From contig NZ_JADPJH010000014.1 of NCBI RefSeq assembly GCF_023073315.1, positions 471,952 to 535,951 on the forward strand: DNA of 64,000 nucleotides. Direction: 5' to 3'. Source of the stretch: Bradyrhizobium sp. 1 (GTDB taxonomy: Bacteria > Pseudomonadota > Alphaproteobacteria > Rhizobiales > Xanthobacteraceae). Below are positions 1 to 7,469 of the stretch, piece by piece (the stretch's first letter is position 1; each line of letters begins with the position of its first letter). The position numbers and the translations under genes are program-made. The notes beneath the pieces are model-generated. The model saw nothing but the letters and a program-made list of their open reading frames with translations, was not told the origin of the DNA and searched no databases.

Positions 1-467
1 AGCGTCTCGTCTTCGACCGCGATGCGCAGCGCCATCGAAACGCCGAAGCCGACATATTCCTCGAGCCCGGTCGGCCCGGCAAAACGCTTGGCGGAATGGA
101 TCACCTGCGGAAAGCCGCGCTTGCGCGCGCAGATGCGGGTCCAGGTCTGGCCGCCGGTCGCGCCGTCCTCGGTGACCGTGACGATCATGGGCACACCGGT
201 GTCGCGACCGGTCGGCAACGGGCCGCCGATCAGGCGCGCGGCCTGCGCGAACCACCATCCGATGTCATTGAAAGCGACCTCGTCGACCACGCCGACATAG
301 ACGACGCTGTCGCCGTCGGCGACGCGCTTTGAAAAGCGCCGCCAGGTCGCGAGCGGCAGGCGGCCCCAATCCTCGTCGGACAGCAGCGCGCGGAAGCGGC
401 GGTCGTCGAGCAGCTTGATGTGAGCGGCGGGTGATGCGTTGGAGCCTGATAATCGAGCCGACGTCAT
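1..467 (-). CDS. DUF4166-family protein, N-terminal part (continues beyond window start)
   Basis: About 155 residues are visible; the 3' end lies outside the window. The ATG at 465-467 follows a strong TGAGGAGGG ribosome site. The protein has the look of the DUF4166 family: a short LPLATWRRFS segment, a GGPLPT loop, then a beta-rich part with GGQTWTRICARK and GLEEYVGFG. No signal peptide or membrane segment is seen. It sits 16 bases downstream of the GbsR-like regulator gene on the same strand, so the two are probably one transcript controlled by that regulator's own operator. The biochemical function of the family is not known to me; assignment to DUF4166 is from memory of the pattern. Confidence 0.75.
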   Translation of the reverse strand, partial: MTSARLSGSNASPAAHIKLLDDRRFRALLSDEDWGRLPLATWRRFSKRVADGDSVVYVGVVDEVAFNDIGWWFAQAARLIGGPLPTGRDTGVPMIVTVTEDGATGGQTWTRICARKRGFPQVIHSAKRFAGPTGLEEYVGFGVSMALRIAVEDET

Positions 468-483
468 CGTACCCTCCTCAACG

Positions 484-1041
484 CTATTTGGCCTTGCCCA
501 GCGGCAGCAGGCTGGCGATCTTCTCGCCGAGTTTCATCAGCGCGACCAATCGCGGCCGCGGCACCTTCAGCATCTGCATGAACCAGTGGTCGGCGAGCTC
601 GGTGAAGGCGAGCATCTCCTTCAGCCGTTTGCTCGCGACCGGATTGATGGTGGGGTCGTCGGTGGCATCGGACACGCAGGCCCGGAGCGCCGTGATCGCC
701 GGGTCGAGTTCCCGCTCCTTGCGCCGCGCCGCGATCCGAGCCGCGACCTCCCAGATATCGGTCTCGGCCTCGTAGTGGTCGCGGCGGTCGCCAAGGATCG
801 GCACCCGCCGGATCAGGTTCCAGGCCAGCAACTCCTTGAGCGAGTTGGAGACATTCGAGCGTGCCATACCGAGCGTGTCGGCGATGTCCTCGGCCGTCAT
901 CGGCGCCTCGGCGAGATAGAGCAGCCCGTGGATCTGGCTGACCGAGCGATTGACGCCCCACTGATCCCCCATGTCGCCCCAATGCAGGATGAAGCGCTCG
1001 ACGGCGGCAGGGAGTTTCTTCTTTCCGGTTATTTCTGTCAT
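484..1041 (-). CDS. GbsR/MarR-type winged-helix transcriptional regulator
   Basis: A 185-residue DNA-binding protein of the GbsR branch of the MarR superfamily. The helix-turn-helix is at about residues 45-75 (MTAEDIADTLGMARSNVSNSL), followed by the wing (RRVPILGDRRDHYEAE) and a helical C-terminal dimerisation region. I place the start at the ATG whose A is base 1041, not at an in-frame ATG 30 bases upstream, because a promoter (-35 at 1071-1076, -10 at 1048-1053) lies inside that extension and places transcription initiation at this ATG. A perfect 20-base palindrome covers the start codon, so it most likely represses itself. The next gene on the same strand encodes a DUF4166 protein, its likely target. 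Confidence 0.88.
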   Translation of the reverse strand: MTEITGKKKLPAAVERFILHWGDMGDQWGVNRSVSQIHGLLYLAEAPMTAEDIADTLGMARSNVSNSLKELLAWNLIRRVPILGDRRDHYEAETDIWEVAARIAARRKERELDPAITALRACVSDATDDPTINPVASKRLKEMLAFTELADHWFMQMLKVPRPRLVALMKLGEKIASLLPLGKAK

Positions 1042-1076
1042 GACAGAAATATCTGATAATCGCGATTGCATGTCAA
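1031..1076 (-). promoter_or_regulatory. Leaderless promoter with perfect 20-bp palindromic operator
   Basis: On the minus strand, TTGACA (1071-1076), a 17-base spacer and GATATT (1048-1053) form a sigma-70-like promoter. The -10 hexamer ends 6 bases before the ATG at 1041, so transcription should begin at or next to the start codon. The perfect palindrome ATTTCTGTCATGACAGAAAT (1031-1050) overlaps the -10 and the start codon, the expected position for a repressor site of the GbsR-like protein. Initiation point and regulator binding are inferred. Confidence 0.72.
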
Positions 1077-1188
1077 GTGCCCGGCCTGCGCTGCTGCATA
1101 CCGCCGGGCTGATTTGCCTAAGAATCCTTCAGGCGGCGGGAACCAAACGAGCATTCAAGCGTTTGTCCCCGTCGAGGCGGGGTCCGGA

Positions 1189-2709
1189 ATGGTTAAAAAG
1201 TCCAGTCAACAGAGAGACTTGTTCGAAAGCGAGCGCAGTTTCAGGCTGTTGGTGGAGGGAGTCGCGGACTACGCGCTCTACATGCTCGACCCCACCGGGA
1301 TCATCACAAGCTGGAACATTGGTGGCGAGCGCATCAAGGGCTACTCGCCCGACGAAATCCTCGGCCAGCATTTCTCCCGCTTCTACACCGAGACCGACCG
1401 CGCCAACGGCAAGCCTGCCCGTGCGCTCGGCATCGCACGCGACCATGGCCGCTACGAGGAGGAAGGCTGGCGCGTCCGCAAAGACGGCACGTTCTTCTGG
1501 GCGAGCGTCATCATCGACCCGATCACCGAGGACGGCAACCTCGTCGGCTTTGCCAAGATCACCCGCGACATCACGGAGCGGCGCAATGCGCAGCTCAAAC
1601 TGGAAGCGATGCAGACGCAGCTCGCCGAGTCACAGAAGTTCGATGCGCTCGGACAGCTCACCGGCGGCGTCGCGCACGACTTCAACAATCTCCTGATGAT
1701 CATCAGCGGCAGCCTTCACATCCTGAAGAAGGACGTCCCCGATGACACCAAGCTGCAGCGCGCCATCTCGGCGATCGATACCGCCACCAAGCGCGGCGCC
1801 GCGCTGACCAGCCAGCTCCTGACCTTCGCGCGGCGCCAGAGCGTCAATCCACAGGCGATCCGCTTCGGCGACCGTATCGAGGCGATCCGCGAGGTGCTTC
1901 ACGCCGGCGTCGGCAGCGCCGTTCGTCTCGCCTTCGAGATCGACCGCGAGGTCTGGCCGATCAGGGCTGACGTCTCAGAGTTCGAGACCGGGCTGCTCAA
2001 TCTCGTCATCAACGCCCGCGATGCCATGCCAGACGGCGGCACGGTAACGATCGGCGCGCACAACATCGTCCTGGACGATCCGCTGCATAGCGGCGAGTAC
2101 GTCGCCATCACCGTCGCCGATACCGGGCTTGGCATCCCCTCCGACGTCGTCGACAAGATCTTCGAGCCGTTCTTCACAACGAAGCCGGTCGGAAAAGGCA
2201 CCGGCCTCGGCCTGTCGCAGGTGCACGGCTTCGCGCATCAGGCCGGCGGCACGGTCAAGGTCGCAAGCGAGCTTGGCAAGGGCACCATTTTCACCATCCT
2301 GCTGCCGCGTCAAACCGCGACCGTATCGATCGAGGCACCCGATCCCGTGCCGGTTCTCGGCAACGGCACGGTGCTGCTGGTCGAGGACAATCCCGATGTC
2401 GCCATCGTCAGCATCGGCTTGCTGGAGCAGCTCGGCTATCGTGTGCGCCGGGTCGCGGATGCTGAGTCCGCGCTGCGCGAGCTTGAGCATAACGGCGTCG
2501 ACTTCGTCTTCTCCGACATCGTCATGCCCGGCAAGATGGACGGGCTCGGCCTCGCCCATCATTTGCGCCAGGTCCACCCCGGCCTGCCGATCCTGCTCGC
2601 CACCGGCTACAGCGAAGCCGCCGCCGACGTCCGCGGCGAGTTCCCGATCCTGCGCAAGCCGTATGAGATCCACGAGCTGAGCGAGGCGATTTCGAAGCTG
2701 CCGCGGTGA
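1189..2709 (+). CDS. PAS-domain hybrid histidine kinase with C-terminal receiver
   Basis: A 506-residue soluble sensor kinase with no membrane segment. Order: PAS/PAC (about 15-135), phosphoacceptor helix with [15 protein letters not shown] (His163), ATPase domain with N-box [11 protein letters not shown]1 DTGLGIP and G2 GTGLGLS (about 265-375), then a receiver domain (about 393-505) with acidic pair ED at 399-400 and phosphoacceptor Asp443 in FSDIVMPG. No separate response regulator is adjacent, so its output partner is unknown. The chosen ATG avoids an upstream in-frame ATG at 1066 that would overlap the divergent promoter; the ribosome site is weak, so the start is tentative. Divergent from the GbsR gene. 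Confidence 0.9.
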   Translation: MVKKSSQQRDLFESERSFRLLVEGVADYALYMLDPTGIITSWNIGGERIKGYSPDEILGQHFSRFYTETDRANGKPARALGIARDHGRYEEEGWRVRKDGTFFWASVIIDPITEDGNLVGFAKITRDITERRNAQLKLEAMQTQLAESQKFDALGQLTGGVAHDFNNLLMIISGSLHILKKDVPDDTKLQRAISAIDTATKRGAALTSQLLTFARRQSVNPQAIRFGDRIEAIREVLHAGVGSAVRLAFEIDREVWPIRADVSEFETGLLNLVINARDAMPDGGTVTIGAHNIVLDDPLHSGEYVAITVADTGLGIPSDVVDKIFEPFFTTKPVGKGTGLGLSQVHGFAHQAGGTVKVASELGKGTIFTILLPRQTATVSIEAPDPVPVLGNGTVLLVEDNPDVAIVSIGLLEQLGYRVRRVADAESALRELEHNGVDFVFSDIVMPGKMDGLGLAHHLRQVHPGLPILLATGYSEAAADVRGEFPILRKPYEIHELSEAISKLPR

Positions 2710-2727
2710 CTCTTAACCTCGCCGCAC

Positions 2728-3027
2728 CTACACCGTCGGCAACACCGAGAACGCTTCCCCCGCCCTGCGCAAGTTCAGCTCATCCGCACTCGCCGTCTCA
2801 CTCGTCACGCTGTCGACGCGCGACGACGGCGGGCCGTGGCGGCACAGGGCGACCATGTCGGCAACATGCTTCGGCGTGCCCGCGAACAGCGCTTCCACGC
2901 TGCCGTCGCTGCGATTGCGGACCCAGCCTCCCAGTCCGCACGTGGTGGCCTGATATTCGACCCAGGCGCGATAGCCGACGCCCTGCACGCGCCCACGGAT
3001 CATGACCTGGAGGATCGCCTGGCTCAT
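2728..3027 (-). CDS. acyP: Acylphosphatase
   Basis: A 99-residue cytosolic enzyme hydrolysing acyl-phosphate bonds such as acetyl phosphate or 1,3-bisphosphoglycerate. The family loop [12 protein letters not shown] (residues 12-23, with the catalytic Arg) and the [13 protein letters not shown] segment carrying the catalytic Asn are both intact, and the length matches the family. Its ATG overlaps the stop codon of the upstream oxaloacetate-decarboxylase-like gene by four bases (ATGA), so translation is probably coupled. Assignment is secure; the physiological substrate cannot be read from sequence. Confidence 0.93.
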   Translation of the reverse strand: MSQAILQVMIRGRVQGVGYRAWVEYQATTCGLGGWVRNRSDGSVEALFAGTPKHVADMVALCRHGPPSSRVDSVTSETASADELNLRRAGEAFSVLPTV

Positions 3028-3890
3028 TTCTTCAGCCCGAGAAAGTCTGCGTTGCGCGCTTTTACCTCGGCTTCGCGCATGACGCGATTAGTCAGCTCCG
3101 CTGACGGCAATCCCGTCAGCGCCTTCGGCGGCGTGCCCTCGCGCAGCGCCTTTTGCGTCTCGTAGACAGCCTGCGTCGCGGCCGCGATCGGCGCGTGGCC
3201 CTGGAGCGCGATGCGCACGCGCTGGCTGGTGAGATAGTCGATCGCGTTCAATTCGTCCGGCGCACCACCGAGCACGATCGGCAAATGGGTGGCGGCGACA
3301 ATCGCCTCGAGCTCGGCGCGCGACTTGATGCCGGTGAAGAACAGCGCGTCGACGCCGGTCGCCTCATAAGCCCTGGCACGGCGGATGGTGTCGTCGAGCG
3401 ACGTGACCGAGGCAGCACCGGTGCGGCCCATGATGACCAGCGAGGGATCGCCACGGCCATCGAGCGCGGCCTTCATCTTGCCGACGCCTTCTTCCAGCGA
3501 GATCAGCTGCGGCTTGGCTTCACCAAAGGCGGCCGGCAACAGCGTGTCCTCGATAGTGAGGCCGGCAGCGCCCGCGGTCTCCAGCTCCTGCACCGTGCGG
3601 CGCACGTTGAGCGCGTTGCCATAGCCGTGATCGGCATCGACCAGCACCGGCAGTGCCGCTGCGCGCGACATCCGCCGCATCTGCTCGCAAAGCTCGGTGA
3701 GCGTGATCAGCGTAACATCAGGGTCGCCGAGCACCGCGAGCGAGGCAACCGAGCCGCCGAACATGCCGATGGGAAAGCCGAGGTCCTCGGCAATGCGGAT
3801 CGAGATCGCGTCGTAGACCGAGCCGGGATGGATGCAGGCTGAGCCCGACAGGATCGAACGCAATTTCTCGCGGCGGGAACGAAAGGCCAT
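3024..3890 (-). CDS. Oxaloacetate decarboxylase-like protein (isocitrate lyase/PEP mutase superfamily)
   Basis: A 288-residue TIM-barrel enzyme. It shows the superfamily pattern: the [16 protein letters not shown] entry strand, [12 protein letters not shown] with metal-binding acidic residues, and [11 protein letters not shown]. The loop lacks the KKCGH signature of isocitrate lyases, which fits the oxaloacetate decarboxylase branch (PA4872-like) rather than lyases or phosphonate enzymes. The start has a good AGAGGG site. It overlaps the acylphosphatase gene by four bases and is probably cotranscribed with it. Oxaloacetate decarboxylation to pyruvate is inferred from family membership. Confidence 0.82.
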   Translation of the reverse strand: MAFRSRREKLRSILSGSACIHPGSVYDAISIRIAEDLGFPIGMFGGSVASLAVLGDPDVTLITLTELCEQMRRMSRAAALPVLVDADHGYGNALNVRRTVQELETAGAAGLTIEDTLLPAAFGEAKPQLISLEEGVGKMKAALDGRGDPSLVIMGRTGAASVTSLDDTIRRARAYEATGVDALFFTGIKSRAELEAIVAATHLPIVLGGAPDELNAIDYLTSQRVRIALQGHAPIAAATQAVYETQKALREGTPPKALTGLPSAELTNRVMREAEVKARNADFLGLKK

Positions 3891-3972
3891 GGTGCCCTCT
3901 CAAGTATTGCGACGCAGCCGCAACATACTCCGTCGGTGCTTGTGGGCCCCGGCGAGAGCCCCACTCACATTC

Positions 3973-5988
3973 TTACGCAAACTCCAGGATCAGCGCGTCG
4001 ACCGCAAGCGTGGCCCCCGCACTGGCGTGGATCTTCTTCACGGTGCCGTCCTGCTCGGCGCGGAGCACGTTCTGCATCTTCATGGCTTCGACCACCGCGA
4101 GCGTCTCGCCGGCCTTGACCTCCTGACCCTCGGTCACCGCGATCGAGACGATGAGGCCGGGCATCGGACAAAGCAGTTTCTTGCCGGTGTCGGCAGCCGT
4201 CTTCACCGGCATCAGCTTCGCCGATGCCGCTTCCGCTTCCGTCCAGACATAGACCGGCACCTCGACGCCCTGATGCGCGAGGCGGATGCCGTTGGCGATC
4301 GGGCGTGTCTGCACCGCAACGACATGGCCGTCGATGGTACCTTGCCAGACCGGATCGCCCGGCTTCCATGCGGACTGCAACAGATGCGCATCACCGGCCT
4401 TGCCGGCGGCATCGACGAAGCGGATCGCGATTGCCTCGCTTTCGCGCGCGACCTCGAGCAGAATCTCCCGGCGGTCGAGCCAGACCGCGCGGCGGCGCTC
4501 GCGTTGCACGATGCGACCGCCCATCTGGCCCGAGATCTGCCGCTTGCGCTCTCCTAACACGTGGTCGACGGCGGCGCCGACCGCGGCGATCCGACGCGCG
4601 ACCTCGCCTTCGGGCACGCGCACCGCAAAACCCTTGGGGAATTCCTCGGCGATGAAGCCGGTCGAGAGATTGCCTTCGCGCCAGCGCGGATGGTGCATCA
4701 GCGCGGACAGGAACGGGATGTTGTGACGGATGCCGTCAACATAGAACGAATCCAGCGCGACGGCCTGCGCCTCGATGGCGGCCGCGCGCGAGGGCGCATG
4801 CGTGACCAGCTTTGCGATCATCGGATCGTAATGGATCGAGATCTCGCCGCCTTCCTGCACGCCGGTGTCGTTACGCACGGTGATGCCGTCCTTGCTGACT
4901 TCTGCCGGCGGACGGTATTTCACCAGACGCCCGATCGAGGGCAGGAAGCCGCGGAACGGATCTTCGGCATAGAGGCGCGATTCCACCGCCCAGCCGGTCA
5001 GCGTGACGTCCTTCTGCGTCATCGCGAGCTTCTCGCCGGCGGCGACGCGGAGCATCTGCTCGACGAGATCAACGCCGGTCACAAGCTCGGTGACGGGATG
5101 CTCGACCTGAAGGCGGGTGTTCATCTCCAGGAAGAAGAAGCTCTTGTCCTGCCCCGCGACGAATTCGACGGTACCGGCGGAATCGTAGTTCACGGCCTTG
5201 GCGAGCGCGACGGCCTGCTCACCCATCTTGCGGCGGGTGGCTTCGTCGAGCAGCGGCGACGGCGCTTCCTCGATGACCTTCTGGTTGCGGCGCTGGATCG
5301 AGCATTCGCGCTCGCCGAGATAGATGACGTTGCCGTGCTTGTCGCCCAGCACCTGGATCTCGATGTGGCGGGGATTGACGATGAACTTTTCGACGAAGAC
5401 GCGGTCGTCGCCGAACGAGGCCTTGGCCTCGGCCTTGGCGAGATTGAAGCCCTCGGACACTTCGGCTTTGGAATGCGCGATGCGCATGCCCTTGCCGCCA
5501 CCGCCGGCGGAGGCCTTGATCATCACGGGATAGCCGATCTCGTCGGAGATCTTGACCGCGTGCTTGTCGTCCTCGATCACGCCGAGATAGCCCGGCACGG
5601 TCGAGACCTTGGCTTTCGCAGCCGCCTTCTTGGATTCGATCTTGTCGCCCATTGCGGCGATCGCGCCGGGGTTCGGGCCGATGAAGACGATGCCGGCGGC
5701 TTCCAGCGCGCGCGGAAACGCCTCACGCTCGGACAGGAAGCCGTAACCGGGATGCACGGCCTCGGCGCCGGTCTTGCGGCAGGCCTCGACGATCTTCTCG
5801 ATCACCAGATAGCTCTCGGCCGCGGCGGGCGGCCCGATCAGCACGGCCTCGTCGGCCATCTCGACATGGAGAGCATCGCGGTCGGCCTCGGAATAGACTG
5901 CAACCGTCTGAATGCCCATGCGGCGAGCGGTCTTGATGACCCGGCAGGCGATTTCGCCGCGATTGGCGATCAGAATGCGTTTGAACAT
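3973..5988 (-). CDS. pccA: Propionyl/acetyl-CoA carboxylase, biotin carboxylase and biotin carrier subunit
   Basis: A 671-residue alpha subunit that carboxylates its own biotin with ATP and bicarbonate for transfer to an acyl-CoA. It opens with the family start MFKRILIANRGEIACR, followed by the ATP-grasp domain (GGGGKGMRIA near residue 165), the carboxylase core with EMNTRLQVEHPVTE, an internal linker domain, and a C-terminal biotinyl domain whose VEAMKMQN motif carries the biotin lysine, Lys637. Length fits PccA. I start at 5988 because homologues begin there; an in-frame extension to 6078 looks non-native. The beta subunit gene is not in the window. Propionyl versus 3-methylcrotonyl or acetyl substrate is not settled by sequence alone. 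Confidence 0.88.
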   Translation of the reverse strand: MFKRILIANRGEIACRVIKTARRMGIQTVAVYSEADRDALHVEMADEAVLIGPPAAAESYLVIEKIVEACRKTGAEAVHPGYGFLSEREAFPRALEAAGIVFIGPNPGAIAAMGDKIESKKAAAKAKVSTVPGYLGVIEDDKHAVKISDEIGYPVMIKASAGGGGKGMRIAHSKAEVSEGFNLAKAEAKASFGDDRVFVEKFIVNPRHIEIQVLGDKHGNVIYLGERECSIQRRNQKVIEEAPSPLLDEATRRKMGEQAVALAKAVNYDSAGTVEFVAGQDKSFFFLEMNTRLQVEHPVTELVTGVDLVEQMLRVAAGEKLAMTQKDVTLTGWAVESRLYAEDPFRGFLPSIGRLVKYRPPAEVSKDGITVRNDTGVQEGGEISIHYDPMIAKLVTHAPSRAAAIEAQAVALDSFYVDGIRHNIPFLSALMHHPRWREGNLSTGFIAEEFPKGFAVRVPEGEVARRIAAVGAAVDHVLGERKRQISGQMGGRIVQRERRRAVWLDRREILLEVARESEAIAIRFVDAAGKAGDAHLLQSAWKPGDPVWQGTIDGHVVAVQTRPIANGIRLAHQGVEVPVYVWTEAEAASAKLMPVKTAADTGKKLLCPMPGLIVSIAVTEGQEVKAGETLAVVEAMKMQNVLRAEQDGTVKKIHASAGATLAVDALILEFA

Positions 5989-6163
5989 GCTTTTCTTGAA
6001 TCTCGACCTTGGGCGGGACCCTTCCCTGGCCGTCGAGACCTGTGGGGAACGGGCCGTGTGGCTCCCGTGGTACATCAAAATCGGCCGGAGGCAACGGTCT
6101 AAATCCGGCCCCTCTGGCGTACCAGCGCAAGACCTGAACGGCCCGGCTTGCCCCTTCAGCGGC

Positions 6164-7234
6164 CTATGGCTTCATGGCCTTGGCCACGTCCCGGACGAGG
6201 CCGTGAATGAAGCCCAGTTTGGCGACCACCGCGGGCGACAGGATGAATGGATAGAGGTCGCGCATGCCCATGGCACGGTTGACGCTGTTCATGGCGAAGG
6301 TGAAGGGCAGCCATGCGTTGACGATCGCTTCGATGCCTCTTGCCTCGTAGGGGTTGAAACGGATTCGCGCAGTCAACTCCCCGTCGTGGTCGACCTTGGG
6401 GCGCACCTCCATGCCGAACTCGGAGGCCATTTCCAAGGTATCGACGATGTGGAGATAGTGCGCCCAGGTCTCGGCAAAGTCTTCCCAGGGGTGCGTGGTG
6501 GCGTAGGACGAGACGTAGCTCTGCTGCCAGTCCGGCGGCGCACCTTCGGCGTAGTGGCGCTGCAGGGCCTCGCCGTAATCGACTGAATCGTCGCCGAATA
6601 CGGCGCGGCATTCTTCCAGCTTGCCGCCGTCGCGCACCAGCACATCCCAAAAATAGTGTCCGACCTCGTGACGGAAATGGCCGAGCAGCGTCCGGTAAGG
6701 CTCGCCCATCTCCAGCCTGCGGCGCTCCCGCTCGATGGCGTCGGTCTCGGTGAGCGCGATCGTGATCAACCCGTTGTCGTGACCGGTCAGAATCTTCTCC
6801 CCGCTGTTCGGGTCGTCGGCGAGGAAATTGAAGATCAGGCCATGCTCGGGATTGTCCTGCCGGGTCTGAAGCGGCAGCTTCCAGCGGATCAGGGAATAGA
6901 ACAGCCGTTGTTTCGCCACCTCCAGCTCGCGCCAGCCGGCGAGCTGAACGGGGTCGGAGAGGTCAGGCACGATGCCGTTGTGGCGGCAGGCGCGGCAATA
7001 GCCGGTGGTATCGCCTGCATCCGTCAGCCAGTTGCAGGCATCGTACTCGGCATTGCGGCACAGCACGCGGCCCTTGCCCTTGTCGGCGAGCGTGGCCCAG
7101 CCCTCCCCATCGGGCTCTATCGCCGACATCGTCTCCTTCTCCGGCAGGAAGGCGACCCGATGGCCGCAGCGTTCGCAGACGCGGTTCTCGAAATAGAGGA
7201 CGTTGCCGCAGGACTGGCAGACAAAAAGCTTCAA
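6164..7234 (-). CDS. Zinc-ribbon putative metallopeptidase (Peptidase_Mx-like)
   Basis: A 356-residue cytosolic protein with a TTG start (GAGG eight bases upstream). Two N-terminal zinc-ribbon pairs, C6-x2-C9 and C20-x2-C23, are followed by a second Cys set (59, 67, 80, 83). The catalytic motif HEVGH is at 189-193, matching the HExxH zinc-protease signature. A conserved downstream segment (WEDFAETWAHYLH) could supply the third zinc ligand. The pattern resembles the putative zinc-binding metallopeptidase family common in rhizobia; substrate is unknown. It stands alone between the carboxylase gene and a divergent kinase. No signal peptide, so action in the cytoplasm is likely. Confidence 0.8.
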   Translation of the reverse strand: MKLFVCQSCGNVLYFENRVCERCGHRVAFLPEKETMSAIEPDGEGWATLADKGKGRVLCRNAEYDACNWLTDAGDTTGYCRACRHNGIVPDLSDPVQLAGWRELEVAKQRLFYSLIRWKLPLQTRQDNPEHGLIFNFLADDPNSGEKILTGHDNGLITIALTETDAIERERRRLEMGEPYRTLLGHFRHEVGHYFWDVLVRDGGKLEECRAVFGDDSVDYGEALQRHYAEGAPPDWQQSYVSSYATTHPWEDFAETWAHYLHIVDTLEMASEFGMEVRPKVDHDGELTARIRFNPYEARGIEAIVNAWLPFTFAMNSVNRAMGMRDLYPFILSPAVVAKLGFIHGLVRDVAKAMKP

Positions 7235-7311
7235 GATTTAGCCTCTTCGGAAACGGAGTTTTGCGAATAAGAGTTGTGGCGCCTCGCAGATACGCGCTCC
7301 GACGGCTCATC

Positions 7312-7328
7312 GTTCCAATGTTTGGAAC
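7312..7328. promoter_or_regulatory. Inverted repeat in divergent intergenic region
   Basis: GTTCCAA-TGT-TTGGAAC is a perfect 7-bp dyad between the divergent metallopeptidase and hybrid kinase genes (7235-7469). It could be an operator for either. It does not fit the alphaproteobacterial LexA direct repeat GTTC-N7-GTTC. Confidence 0.35.
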
Positions 7329-7469
7329 AAATAGCCAGACCCGGCGTTCGTTCATACCCACCACAATGTGTTCAGTGGCGCATATTCCCCTCCGGACAAT
7401 GGCCATCACGCTCCGTCTGTGTGAATATCGGTCCGGCACGTTCGCTCACGCATCACAACGGCCGGCACC

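Noticed and set aside
1042..1071. Ten-codon N-terminal extension of the GbsR-like gene
   Set aside because: The extension contains the -10 and spacer of the gene's own promoter, so it would not be transcribed in full.
4561..6102. A 513-codon plus-strand frame opposite the carboxylase alpha subunit
   Set aside because: Antisense shadow of a fully conserved biotin carboxylase.
7312..7328. LexA (SOS) box
   Set aside because: The dyad is inverted GTTCCAA-N3-TTGGAAC, not the alphaproteobacterial direct repeat GTTC-N7-GTTC.
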